DNA of 26,513 bases from positions 1-26,513 of the forward strand of contig DAOUMU010000068.1 in the NCBI GenBank assembly GCA_034409055.1, in the 5' to 3' direction. Positions 1 through 6,864 of this stretch are shown one piece after another. A program made the position numbers and the translations under genes. This DNA is from DAOUMU01 sp034409055. Its GTDB lineage: Bacteria; Chloroflexota; Anaerolineae; 4572-78; J111. The notes under the pieces are model-generated. The model was not told where the DNA came from. It ran no database searches and saw only the letters and a list, made by a program, of their open reading frames with translations. Positions within the stretch are counted from its first letter, which is position 1. Each line of letters begins with the position of its first letter.

Positions 1-2
1 AC

Positions 3-812
3 CCGATCATGGAACTTTCCGTGATGGGTAAACCATTACGAGGCCTGCATGCCCTGGTTGCTGGCTGGGAAGCCAGAATGACGTACAAGTTGGCAAAAAG
101 GATTATCTGTATTTCTGAGCAGGGTAAACAACACTTAGTGAAGACATGGCAGGTAGATCCTGAGAAAATTACAGTGGTACCTCTTGCGGCCAACGTTGAA
201 CTTTTCGGACAATTTTATGATACCTTGGCTGTTCGGACCCGGTTGAGTTTATCCAATGCCCCAGTAGTGATGTTCCTGGGTAGCTTCCAAATGTGGCATG
301 GCCTGGACCGGTTAGTAGACAGTTTTGCCTTGGTGTTGCAAGAAATTCCCGAAGCCAAACTGTTGCTCGTAGGAGATGGACCAGCCCGTCCAGTAGTTGA
401 GCAGAAAATTACCGAACTTGGCCTTGCCACTGCGGTGGTTATAACAGGATTCGTTCCTCATACCCAGGTTCCCGAAATACTGGCCACGGCCGATGTAGTG
501 GCCATACCTTATCCGCACCTGCCGGAGGAACTGTGGTTCTCGCCGCTGAAGTTGTACGAGTATATGGCAGCCAGTAAAGCTATTGTGGCCTCAAGGGCAG
601 GGCAAATCGCCGAGGTTATCCAAAATGGACATACCGGAATTCTGGTAGAGCCGGGTGATGTAAATGAATTTGCTCAGGCCGTGATCCGGTTGCTCAAAGA
701 TCCTGTAGAACGGAAACGGCTAGGCCAAAACGCTCGGCAGCAAGCTGTCGAGCGTCACTCGTGGGAGCATTACGCCAAACGACTTGAAGAGATATATTTG
801 AGTGTTCTGTGA
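3..812 (+). CDS. Glycosyltransferase family 4, C-terminal part (5' end outside window)
   Basis: The frame is already open at the window edge (codons for Pro-Ile precede the first ATG at 9), so this is the 3' portion of a longer gene and that ATG is probably internal. What remains is the end of the N-terminal Rossmann domain (E-A-R-M-T-Y-K-L-A-K-R-I-I-C-I-S-E, the usual helix leading to the I-x-x-x-S step) and the full C-terminal donor-binding domain: V-V-P-L-A-A-N linker, M-F-L-G-S-F with W-H-G, L-L-V-G-D-G-P, then K-L-Y-E-Y-M-A-A and G-I-L-V-E-P-G-D. This is typical of retaining GT-B enzymes using nucleotide sugars at the cytoplasmic face. About 110-130 N-terminal residues are probably missing, judged from family size. 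Donor and acceptor cannot be told. It sits just upstream of the dehydrogenase pair on the same strand and is probably part of the same polysaccharide locus. Confidence 0.9.
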   Translation, partial: PIMELSVMGKPLRGLHALVAGWEARMTYKLAKRIICISEQGKQHLVKTWQVDPEKITVVPLAANVELFGQFYDTLAVRTRLSLSNAPVVMFLGSFQMWHGLDRLVDSFALVLQEIPEAKLLLVGDGPARPVVEQKITELGLATAVVITGFVPHTQVPEILATADVVAIPYPHLPEELWFSPLKLYEYMAASKAIVASRAGQIAEVIQNGHTGILVEPGDVNEFAQAVIRLLKDPVERKRLGQNARQQAVERHSWEHYAKRLEEIYLSVL

Positions 813-821
813 GTTGGAAAA

Positions 822-2213
822 GTGGAAGAGTGGAAGATAGATAACGGGAACGCTGAATCGTATTTCCGAAATCCGAAATCCGAAATCCAAGACGGTAGAG
901 GTTTTAGAAACCTCTGCCGTCTCGACCTAAATCCGCATCTGACCATTGAGGTCATCGACGAGATGATGGGCAAGCTCGGCTACGTGGTTATTGATCGATC
1001 CGTGCATGGGGCAGCATCAGGCGGTGTGCGTTTTGCGGCAGATATTTCACTAGATGAACTGGCCAGCCTGGCCCGCTCTATGACGTACAAGTGGGCATTT
1101 CTTAACGTGCCTATGGGAGGGGCAAAGGCAGGTATTTTTGCCGACCCGCATCAACTCGACTGCGATCGGACCGAATTGATGGAAGCATTTGGTCGAGCCA
1201 TTGCTCCGCTTGTACGCCAGGGGGTTTACTACCCCGGCGTCGATCTAGGCACCACCCTAAACGATTTGTCCGCAATTATGCGTGGCGCCGGTCAGCCATT
1301 GACTGGCCAGCAAATTGATGCCTCTCTTGGCACAGGGCTGACGGTCTTTGAGGCAATTCGACAGGCAGCCCGTTTCAAGGGCTTGGAATTAAGCGGTTTA
1401 CGAGTAGCCATTGAAGGGTTTGGCAAGGTTGCCAGCATCGTGGCCGAACTTCTTACTCAAGCCGGCAGTCAACTAGTGGCACTCTCAACTGTTGAGGGAA
1501 CAATTGTCGCTGAAGATGGTCTGGATGTATCACGGTTGCTGACGCTAAAACAGCAGCACGGCGACCGGTTGGTGTATGAATATCGGGATGTAAAACCGAT
1601 CGCACGGGATGCAGTGTTCACACAATGGGTGGATGTACTCATACCTGGAGCGCGTCCCTATGCGATTCACATCGGCAACGTTGAACAGATCCGGGCCAGT
1701 CTGATTACACCCATCTCCAACGCGCCAATAACGCCTGAGGCTGAACAGATATTGACGAGTCGTGGGGTTGTCGTCATGCCAGACTTTGTCACCAACTGTG
1801 GCGGCGTGTTAGCTTCAAATCTTGCGAGCAACGGTTTCAATATTGAAGACGGGCGTCGCATCGTTGAAGACATTTTCGCCAAGGTCGTCACTGGTATTCT
1901 ACAAAAAGCCCATCGAGAGAGTCAATCAGTCGGTGAGATAGCCCGTGCAGTAGCATGGCAAAATCATCAGGCGCTGAATGAACCGGCACCCCCCGCCTCG
2001 AACAAAATTACCCAGGTATCACGGGTCTTAAAAGATCAAGGCCTGAGCGGTATCTGGAGGCGACTTGCCTGGCGTATTTATCATCGCTGGCCGTGTGCGA
2101 ACGGAGCCGTTCACCGGGCGGCTGCCAACCAGTTTGCTGAGTGGGGGTTGGGGGTTACGTTGAGTCGCATCACCGTACCCCCAGAGGGGCAAGTCAATGG
2201 GAATCCAATATAG
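822..2213 (+). CDS. Glu/Leu/Phe/Val dehydrogenase family protein, paralogue 1, with extra C-terminal tail
   Basis: This family oxidatively deaminates amino acids with NAD(P), or runs the reverse amination. In residue numbers from 822, S-M-T-Y-K (Lys90) and P-M-G-G-A-K (Lys102, the catalytic lysine position) are present, as are G-V-D-L-G (Asp141), G-F-G-K-V-A (199-204, the dinucleotide fold with Ala at the third glycine) and P-D-F-V-T-N-C-G-G-V-L-A-S. The lysine found in glutamate dehydrogenases before G-G-x-R is Ser here (A-A-S-G-G-V-R), as is also non-lysine in leucine dehydrogenases. After the Rossmann part a tail of about 70 residues is shared with the next gene. The start is uncertain: 822 is a GTG without a clear Shine-Dalgarno, and the next in-frame ATGs (963, 966) lie inside the part conserved with paralogue 2. 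The stop overlaps the start of paralogue 2. A role in glycan decoration is inferred from context only. Confidence 0.8.
   Translation: MEEWKIDNGNAESYFRNPKSEIQDGRGFRNLCRLDLNPHLTIEVIDEMMGKLGYVVIDRSVHGAASGGVRFAADISLDELASLARSMTYKWAFLNVPMGGAKAGIFADPHQLDCDRTELMEAFGRAIAPLVRQGVYYPGVDLGTTLNDLSAIMRGAGQPLTGQQIDASLGTGLTVFEAIRQAARFKGLELSGLRVAIEGFGKVASIVAELLTQAGSQLVALSTVEGTIVAEDGLDVSRLLTLKQQHGDRLVYEYRDVKPIARDAVFTQWVDVLIPGARPYAIHIGNVEQIRASLITPISNAPITPEAEQILTSRGVVVMPDFVTNCGGVLASNLASNGFNIEDGRRIVEDIFAKVVTGILQKAHRESQSVGEIARAVAWQNHQALNEPAPPASNKITQVSRVLKDQGLSGIWRRLAWRIYHRWPCANGAVHRAAANQFAEWGLGVTLSRITVPPEGQVNGNPI
866..886. repeat. Three perfect tandem copies of the heptamer CCGAAAT
   Basis: Copies lie at 866-872, 873-879 and 880-886. 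Just upstream, GTGGAAGA occurs twice in tandem at 822-829 and 830-837. Such short tandem words are typical of intergenic DNA, yet here they fall inside the reading frame called as the start of the first dehydrogenase-like gene. They probably mark the original spacer after the glycosyltransferase stop at 812. Confidence 0.8.
890..922. repeat. 15-bp near-perfect palindrome with 3-base loop
   Basis: The left arm AGACGGTAGAGGTTT (890-904) and right arm AAACCTCTGCCGTCT (908-922) pair over all 15 positions with one G-T wobble, around the loop TAG. No T-tract follows, so it is a poor intrinsic terminator. It looks more like a dispersed palindromic (REP-like) element. It lies inside the reading frame that begins at 822, upstream of the first residues conserved between the two dehydrogenase paralogues. 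Confidence 0.75.
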
Positions 2214-3513
2214 CTCAATAACTTCACAAGTTTTTTCGCCACGCCTGGTCATTCAAGTGAACAATGAAAAACTGGGCAAACTTGGCCATATAGTCATTGA
2301 TCGGCCGGTACGTGGGAGTGCATTTGGTCCTATTATATCATCGCCCGATGTCTCTCCCGATGAACTCATCAGCCTGGCCCGGACGTTGACGTATAAGTGG
2401 GCATTTCTCAACATACCAATGGGGGGAGCTATGGGCGGTATCTCCGCCGACCCGCAGCAAGTTGGCTGTGACCGGCCTACCTTGATGGAAAGGTTTGGCC
2501 GTTCTATCGCCCCACTCGTGCGTCAGCAGGTTTACTATCCTGGAGTCGACTTTGGCATGACCGTGAACGATTTGCGGGCGATTATGCGTGGGGCCGGGCG
2601 ACCCCTGACTGGTCAACAAGTCAATGCCGCGTTTTACACTGGCTTGACGGTATTCGAGACAATCCGGCAGGTTGCCGGTTTCAATGGCTTGGAATTGCCT
2701 GGCTTACGCGTCGCCCTTGAGGGCTTTGGCAAGGTCGGCAGCGTTGTGGCCGACCTGTTAGGCCAAGCCGGGGCCAAACTCATAGCCCTGTCAACCTCCA
2801 GAGGGGGGATTGTGGCTGAAGAGGGTTTGGACGTTTCACGGTTGCTATCTTTGAAACAGCAGCACGGTGGCCAATTGGTGGACCATTATCCAGAGGCCCG
2901 GCAGATCACCCGAGAGGCCCTATTTACACAACCCGTAGATGTGCTTATCCCGGGTGCCCGGTCATACGTGATCCATGCTGACAACGCTGATCAAGTGCAA
3001 GCTAGATGGGTAGTACCCATTGCCAACGCCCCCATAACACTCGAGGCTGAACGACGGCTGATTGTTCGTGATGTCTTGGTTATACCGGATTTTGTTGCGA
3101 ATTGTGGAGGTGTGCTGGCCGTCGACATACGCTCGGCTGGCTTCGATGCCGAGGATATTCATTATATAGTCGAGACAATTTTTGCCAAAGTCGTCGCCAA
3201 CTTGCTGCAAAGCGCACGCCGAGAGAGGCAATCGGTGGGTGAGATAGCCCGCGCTGTAAGCTGGCAAAATCATCATGAGTTAGATAATGGTGCAGTTAGC
3301 GTTTCAGCGAACAAGATCGCCCAAATATCACATATTTGGAAAAGCCAAGGTTTGAACGGTCTGTGGCGCCGGCTTGCCTGGCAAACTCACGTTCGCTGGT
3401 CACGCCTGCCTGGAGCAGTCCGCTGGGCAGCCATTGACCGCTTTGTCGAGTGGAAACTGGGAGTTACCCTGAATCGAGTTGCTACATTTCATACCGGAGA
3501 TATGAGGCAATGA
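2197..3513 (+). CDS. Glu/Leu/Phe/Val dehydrogenase-like paralogue 2, probably catalytically impaired
   Basis: It is roughly 60% identical by eye to the preceding protein along its whole length, so this is a tandem duplication. GAGGGG at 2184-2189, 7 bases before ATG 2197, supports this start, which overlaps the upstream stop by 17 bases in another frame. The dinucleotide-binding G-F-G-K-V-G (176-181), Lys67 (L-T-Y-K) and Asp118 (G-V-D-F-G) are kept. The catalytic lysine of P-M-G-G-A-K is Met79, encoded by ATG at 2431-2433. The substrate-site segment before it reads G-S-A-F-G-P-I-I in place of G-x-x-K/x-G-G-x-R, and the Ser after N-C-G-G-V-L-A is Val. Loss of the lysine should abolish normal amino-acid dehydrogenation. 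The reading frame is intact and the protein has the same tail as paralogue 1, so it may be a non-catalytic or regulatory partner, or may have a changed reaction. Family membership is secure; function is not. Confidence 0.82.
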   Translation: MGIQYSSITSQVFSPRLVIQVNNEKLGKLGHIVIDRPVRGSAFGPIISSPDVSPDELISLARTLTYKWAFLNIPMGGAMGGISADPQQVGCDRPTLMERFGRSIAPLVRQQVYYPGVDFGMTVNDLRAIMRGAGRPLTGQQVNAAFYTGLTVFETIRQVAGFNGLELPGLRVALEGFGKVGSVVADLLGQAGAKLIALSTSRGGIVAEEGLDVSRLLSLKQQHGGQLVDHYPEARQITREALFTQPVDVLIPGARSYVIHADNADQVQARWVVPIANAPITLEAERRLIVRDVLVIPDFVANCGGVLAVDIRSAGFDAEDIHYIVETIFAKVVANLLQSARRERQSVGEIARAVSWQNHHELDNGAVSVSANKIAQISHIWKSQGLNGLWRRLAWQTHVRWSRLPGAVRWAAIDRFVEWKLGVTLNRVATFHTGDMRQ

Positions 3514-3538
3514 ATGGTTTATCAAAAAGGGTTAACGA

Positions 3539-5413
3539 ATGAGTGGCATTTTTGGTGTTTTGGATAGTAAGCAAAATTCGCCGATCGGACCGCTTATTGC
3601 TCAAATGGGCGCGGTGATGTCATACCGCGCCTGGTATATAATCGAGACTCATCGTGATGAAAAGGTTGGGGTAGGTCTGGGACGAATTGGTATTGGCATT
3701 TTTAACCAAGAACAGCAGCCTATCTGTAGCGAAGATGGAAAGCTGATGGTTTTCCTGAGTGGTGAACTCTATGGCGCCTCAACACTCCGCCGTGATTTGA
3801 AGGCAAAAGGATACACTTTTAGAGATAACAGTGATTTGGAACTGATACTGCGGCTATACCAAGCCAAAGGGGATCAATTCATTCATGACTTGGAAGGTGT
3901 GTTCTTACTGGCTATTTGGAACTGCAGCCGGCAGGAAGTACTCATTGCCAATGATCGTTTTGGCTTATGTCCACTTTTATTTGCCCATTACAACGGCAAG
4001 CTGATCTTTGCGCCAGAGATGAAGGGGATTTTGTGTGATCCCGACTTCCACAAAGAACTCGATTTAATTGCCCTGGCTGAATACGTGCGGTTTCAACACT
4101 TGCTAGGCGATAAGACCTTCTTCGAAGGTCTTAAACTTTTACCCAACGCTTCAATGCTACGCTACAACATACGGACTGACAGCTTGGCCATTCAGCCATA
4201 CTGGGATTTTTCACAAATCCCTCCGCTTCCGGCAACTTTGACCTTTGAAGATGCGGTAGAGGAAGCTGGCCGTTTGTTTAAGACAGCAATAGACAAATTA
4301 ACAGTGGGGCCCTATCGTTTAGGGGTATATTTGAGCGCCGGCTTGGACTCGCGTGTTATTCTGGGGTTGATTAGCCGTGACCTGTTTCCAATTACCACGA
4401 TTACTTTCGGGCAACAGGGCTGTCGGGATGTGATCTACGCCCAAAGGATTGCGGCCAAAGTTGGCACGAAGCATCACTACTTTGAGTTTTTAGATGGAAG
4501 ATGGGTAGAAGATTTTTCTGATTTTCACCTGGAACTAACAGAAGGTTTTCATAGCTGGATCCATGCCCATGGGATCAGCATCTTGGATCAGGTTCGTTCA
4601 TTAATCGATATAAATTTAACTGGTTTTGGTGGTGAGGAGTCAGCGATCGATTGGGGAGATCAGGCTCTCTTACAGGCGCCGGATGATATAGCATTTTCCA
4701 GCCGTTTGTTTTACTTGCTTTGCCAGGAAACAACATGGCCTTCCATCAATGAGGCTGAGGAAAAGTTCTTATTCTCGCCAAAAATTTCTGCCCAAATGTG
4801 TGGTTTGGCCTTTGATTCGTTTTGCTCAGAGTTGGCTAAGTACGATTACTTGCCCTATGCGCAGCGAGCGGCATATTTTGCCCTGTGCAATCCTACTCGC
4901 AGACTGTTTCAGTACTTTACAGTCTTTCATCGGTCACATTTTGAACAGCGTTTCCCCTTCTACGATTACCCTTACTTCGAATTTGTTTATGCCCTGCCAC
5001 CTGAGATGCTCTTTAAACGCAAATTACGGCGAGCAATTATTCTTGAAATGATGCCACATCTGGCGTACGTTCCTTATGATAAAGACAATCTGCCAATCAC
5101 GGGGAGTAAACTGTCTCGTACTGCGGCCAAGCTGATTCAGAAAAGTAAGTCATTTGCGAATCGTTATGTGCCATCGGTATTTCCAGAGTATACCACCCTT
5201 TATGCTGATTATGAGAACTGGTTACGCAATGAGTTACAAGAGTGGGGAAAAAATATCTTGTTGGGAGACTGGACTCTGCAACGAGGCATTTTTAACCCAG
5301 AGTTTTTGCGGTCTCTATGGCGTCGTCACCAGTCTGGGTTAGAAGTGCATACAATTGGCAAGATTGCACCTATTATTACTCTTGAAATGATGATGCGTAG
5401 ATTTTTTGATTGA
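3539..5413 (+). CDS. Asparagine synthetase (AsnB)-like amidotransferase with altered glutaminase site
   Basis: The order is an N-terminal Ntn-type glutaminase-like domain (about 1-200) and a C-terminal ATP-pyrophosphatase/synthetase domain. The canonical start Met-Cys-Gly-Ile is Met-Ser-Gly-Ile-Phe-Gly, so the nucleophile Cys2 is Ser (AGT, one base from TGT). The N-G-E oxyanion motif reads S-G-E (74-76). Arg49, Glu76 and Asp99 look kept. The P-loop S-G-G-x-D-S reads S-A-G-L-D-S (266-271), followed by T-F-G and G-F-G-G-E-E-S. A good AAGGG at 3526-3530 precedes ATG 3539. AsnB homologues in polysaccharide loci can amidate uronic acids (WbpS is the named precedent) or act in exosortase-linked EPS loci. 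This one probably uses free ammonia or another nucleophile, or makes an acyl-adenylate for a different transfer. Its position directly after two dehydrogenase homologues that normally handle ammonia is suggestive only. Confidence 0.85.
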   Translation: MSGIFGVLDSKQNSPIGPLIAQMGAVMSYRAWYIIETHRDEKVGVGLGRIGIGIFNQEQQPICSEDGKLMVFLSGELYGASTLRRDLKAKGYTFRDNSDLELILRLYQAKGDQFIHDLEGVFLLAIWNCSRQEVLIANDRFGLCPLLFAHYNGKLIFAPEMKGILCDPDFHKELDLIALAEYVRFQHLLGDKTFFEGLKLLPNASMLRYNIRTDSLAIQPYWDFSQIPPLPATLTFEDAVEEAGRLFKTAIDKLTVGPYRLGVYLSAGLDSRVILGLISRDLFPITTITFGQQGCRDVIYAQRIAAKVGTKHHYFEFLDGRWVEDFSDFHLELTEGFHSWIHAHGISILDQVRSLIDINLTGFGGEESAIDWGDQALLQAPDDIAFSSRLFYLLCQETTWPSINEAEEKFLFSPKISAQMCGLAFDSFCSELAKYDYLPYAQRAAYFALCNPTRRLFQYFTVFHRSHFEQRFPFYDYPYFEFVYALPPEMLFKRKLRRAIILEMMPHLAYVPYDKDNLPITGSKLSRTAAKLIQKSKSFANRYVPSVFPEYTTLYADYENWLRNELQEWGKNILLGDWTLQRGIFNPEFLRSLWRRHQSGLEVHTIGKIAPIITLEMMMRRFFD

Positions 5414-5501
5414 TGGTCTGTCAAAACCGGAGTCAGTCAATTCTTAATACCCCTTTGGCTAGAAATTTGCCAGTAGAGTTGAGAATTTAATCAGATATGT
5501 T

Positions 5502-6863
5502 ATGTGTAATGAGGCTCTCAACCAACCTCTAAAAATTATCATCGCCGTGCATCATTTTCCTCCAACCTTCAGGGGCGGGGCTGAATGGCGTGCTCACCGA
5601 ACGGCCACTTGGCTTCAGAAGCAGGGGCACACGGTCAAGGTCATTTGTGTAGAGTCGATCAACGACTCTGGCACAGTCGACCTGCGGTGGGTTGATGATG
5701 AGTTCGATGGATTGGCCGTAAGGCGTTTGTTCTTGAACCTGTCAAACGCGCCAGATCAGGCTAAATGGGAGTATGATAATCCCTGGCTTGAGAATCACTT
5801 AACTGACTATCTGGTTGAGGAAAAGCCAGACATCTTTCATTTAATTAGTGGCTACTTAATGACAGCGGCGGCGATAAAAGCAGCCAAGCGCCAGGCTATT
5901 CCCATAGCTCTGACCTTGACCGATTTTTGGTTTCTGTGTCAACGACATACCCTACGGCGAACTTCCGGCCAGGTGTGTATTGAAAATAGGTCGTTGGATT
6001 GCGTGCGTTGTGGCTTCGAAAAGAAACGCCGTTTTAGATTACCGGCTCAAAAAGCACCAGTTTTAACTGATATTTTTTGGCGGTGGGCACAAGCCCTCCC
6101 AATCGTTTCAGATCGCATAGCCAAAGTTGATGATCGGGTCAAGGCTTTACAAACTGCGCTCAGTCAAGTTGAGGTGGCCATTTGCCCGTCCAATTTCCTC
6201 AAGCAAATTTATATTAATAAAGGTTTTAAAGCCCAGAATATGCGCTTTTTGCGCCAGGGGTTGGCCCATATGCCGTCACCCCCACTTAAAAAATCGGCCT
6301 CAACCCAATTGCGAATAGGTTATATTGGGCAGATTGCGCCTCATAAGGGGGTACACGTTTTAATTGAGGCTTTTTTAAAACTGAACCAGACCTCGCGTTA
6401 TGCTCAATTAAAATTATATGGCGATACTGCCCAATTCCCCAATTTTTACCGCAAATTACAGGATACAATCGCTGATGATGAGCGAGTTCAGTTTTTAGAG
6501 ATTTTTAATAATCACCAAATCACCCAGATTTATGAGGGGATAGATATTTTAGTTGTGCCGTCCGTCTGGTACGAAAACAGCCCAAATGTAATTTTAGAAG
6601 CCTTTGCTCACCAAACGCCGGTCATTGCCTCTAACCTGGGCGGGATGGCCGAACTGGTGACCGATCACAAGACTGGCTTATTATTCGCACCTAACAACGC
6701 AGATGATTTAGCCCAAAAACTAAATACAATTCTTAATAACCCGGAAATGTTAAACAGTTTGCAAGAAAACATCGCGCCGCCCGTAACGTTAGAAGCTGAG
6801 ATGGCTGAACTTTCGCGCATCTACCAATCCATTTTATCTAAAAAAGTAACGGCAATGAACTAA
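5502..6863 (+). CDS. Glycosyltransferase family 4
   Basis: The N-terminal domain begins I-I-I-A-V-H-H-F-P-P-x-F-x-G-G-A-E (GT4 glycine-rich acceptor loop). Mid-protein, a C-x(n)-C-x(n)-C-x-x-C arrangement follows the L-T-D-F-W-F-L-C segment (four cysteines around residues 145-170), as in a GT4 subgroup with a probable zinc-binding insert. The C-terminal domain has R-I-G-Y-I-G-Q-I-A-P-H-K-G, V-V-P-S-V-W-Y-E-N-S-P-N-V-I-L-E-A with the E-x7-E pair, and G-L-L-F-A-P-N-N. At 453 residues it is full length. ATG 5502 follows an 88-base spacer after the synthetase-like gene; no strong Shine-Dalgarno is visible. The stop is one base from the flippase start, so the two are likely co-transcribed. Codon use in the second half is richer in TTT, TTA and ATT than in genes further right. 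Confidence 0.92.
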   Translation: MCNEALNQPLKIIIAVHHFPPTFRGGAEWRAHRTATWLQKQGHTVKVICVESINDSGTVDLRWVDDEFDGLAVRRLFLNLSNAPDQAKWEYDNPWLENHLTDYLVEEKPDIFHLISGYLMTAAAIKAAKRQAIPIALTLTDFWFLCQRHTLRRTSGQVCIENRSLDCVRCGFEKKRRFRLPAQKAPVLTDIFWRWAQALPIVSDRIAKVDDRVKALQTALSQVEVAICPSNFLKQIYINKGFKAQNMRFLRQGLAHMPSPPLKKSASTQLRIGYIGQIAPHKGVHVLIEAFLKLNQTSRYAQLKLYGDTAQFPNFYRKLQDTIADDERVQFLEIFNNHQITQIYEGIDILVVPSVWYENSPNVILEAFAHQTPVIASNLGGMAELVTDHKTGLLFAPNNADDLAQKLNTILNNPEMLNSLQENIAPPVTLEAEMAELSRIYQSILSKKVTAMN

Positions 6864-6864
6864 T

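Noticed and set aside
866..886. CRISPR or satellite array from the heptamer
   Set aside because: There are only three 7-base units with no spacers; this is a simple tandem repeat.
890..922. Rho-independent terminator after the first glycosyltransferase
   Set aside because: The stem is long and GC-rich, but it is followed by CGACCTAAATC with no T-run. A palindromic repeat element fits better.
2431..2433. Frameshift or sequencing error explaining Met at the catalytic lysine
   Set aside because: The frame is intact on both sides and other substrate-site residues in the same copy have changed too, so a true substitution is likelier. A single-base miscall (AAG to ATG) cannot be excluded without reads.
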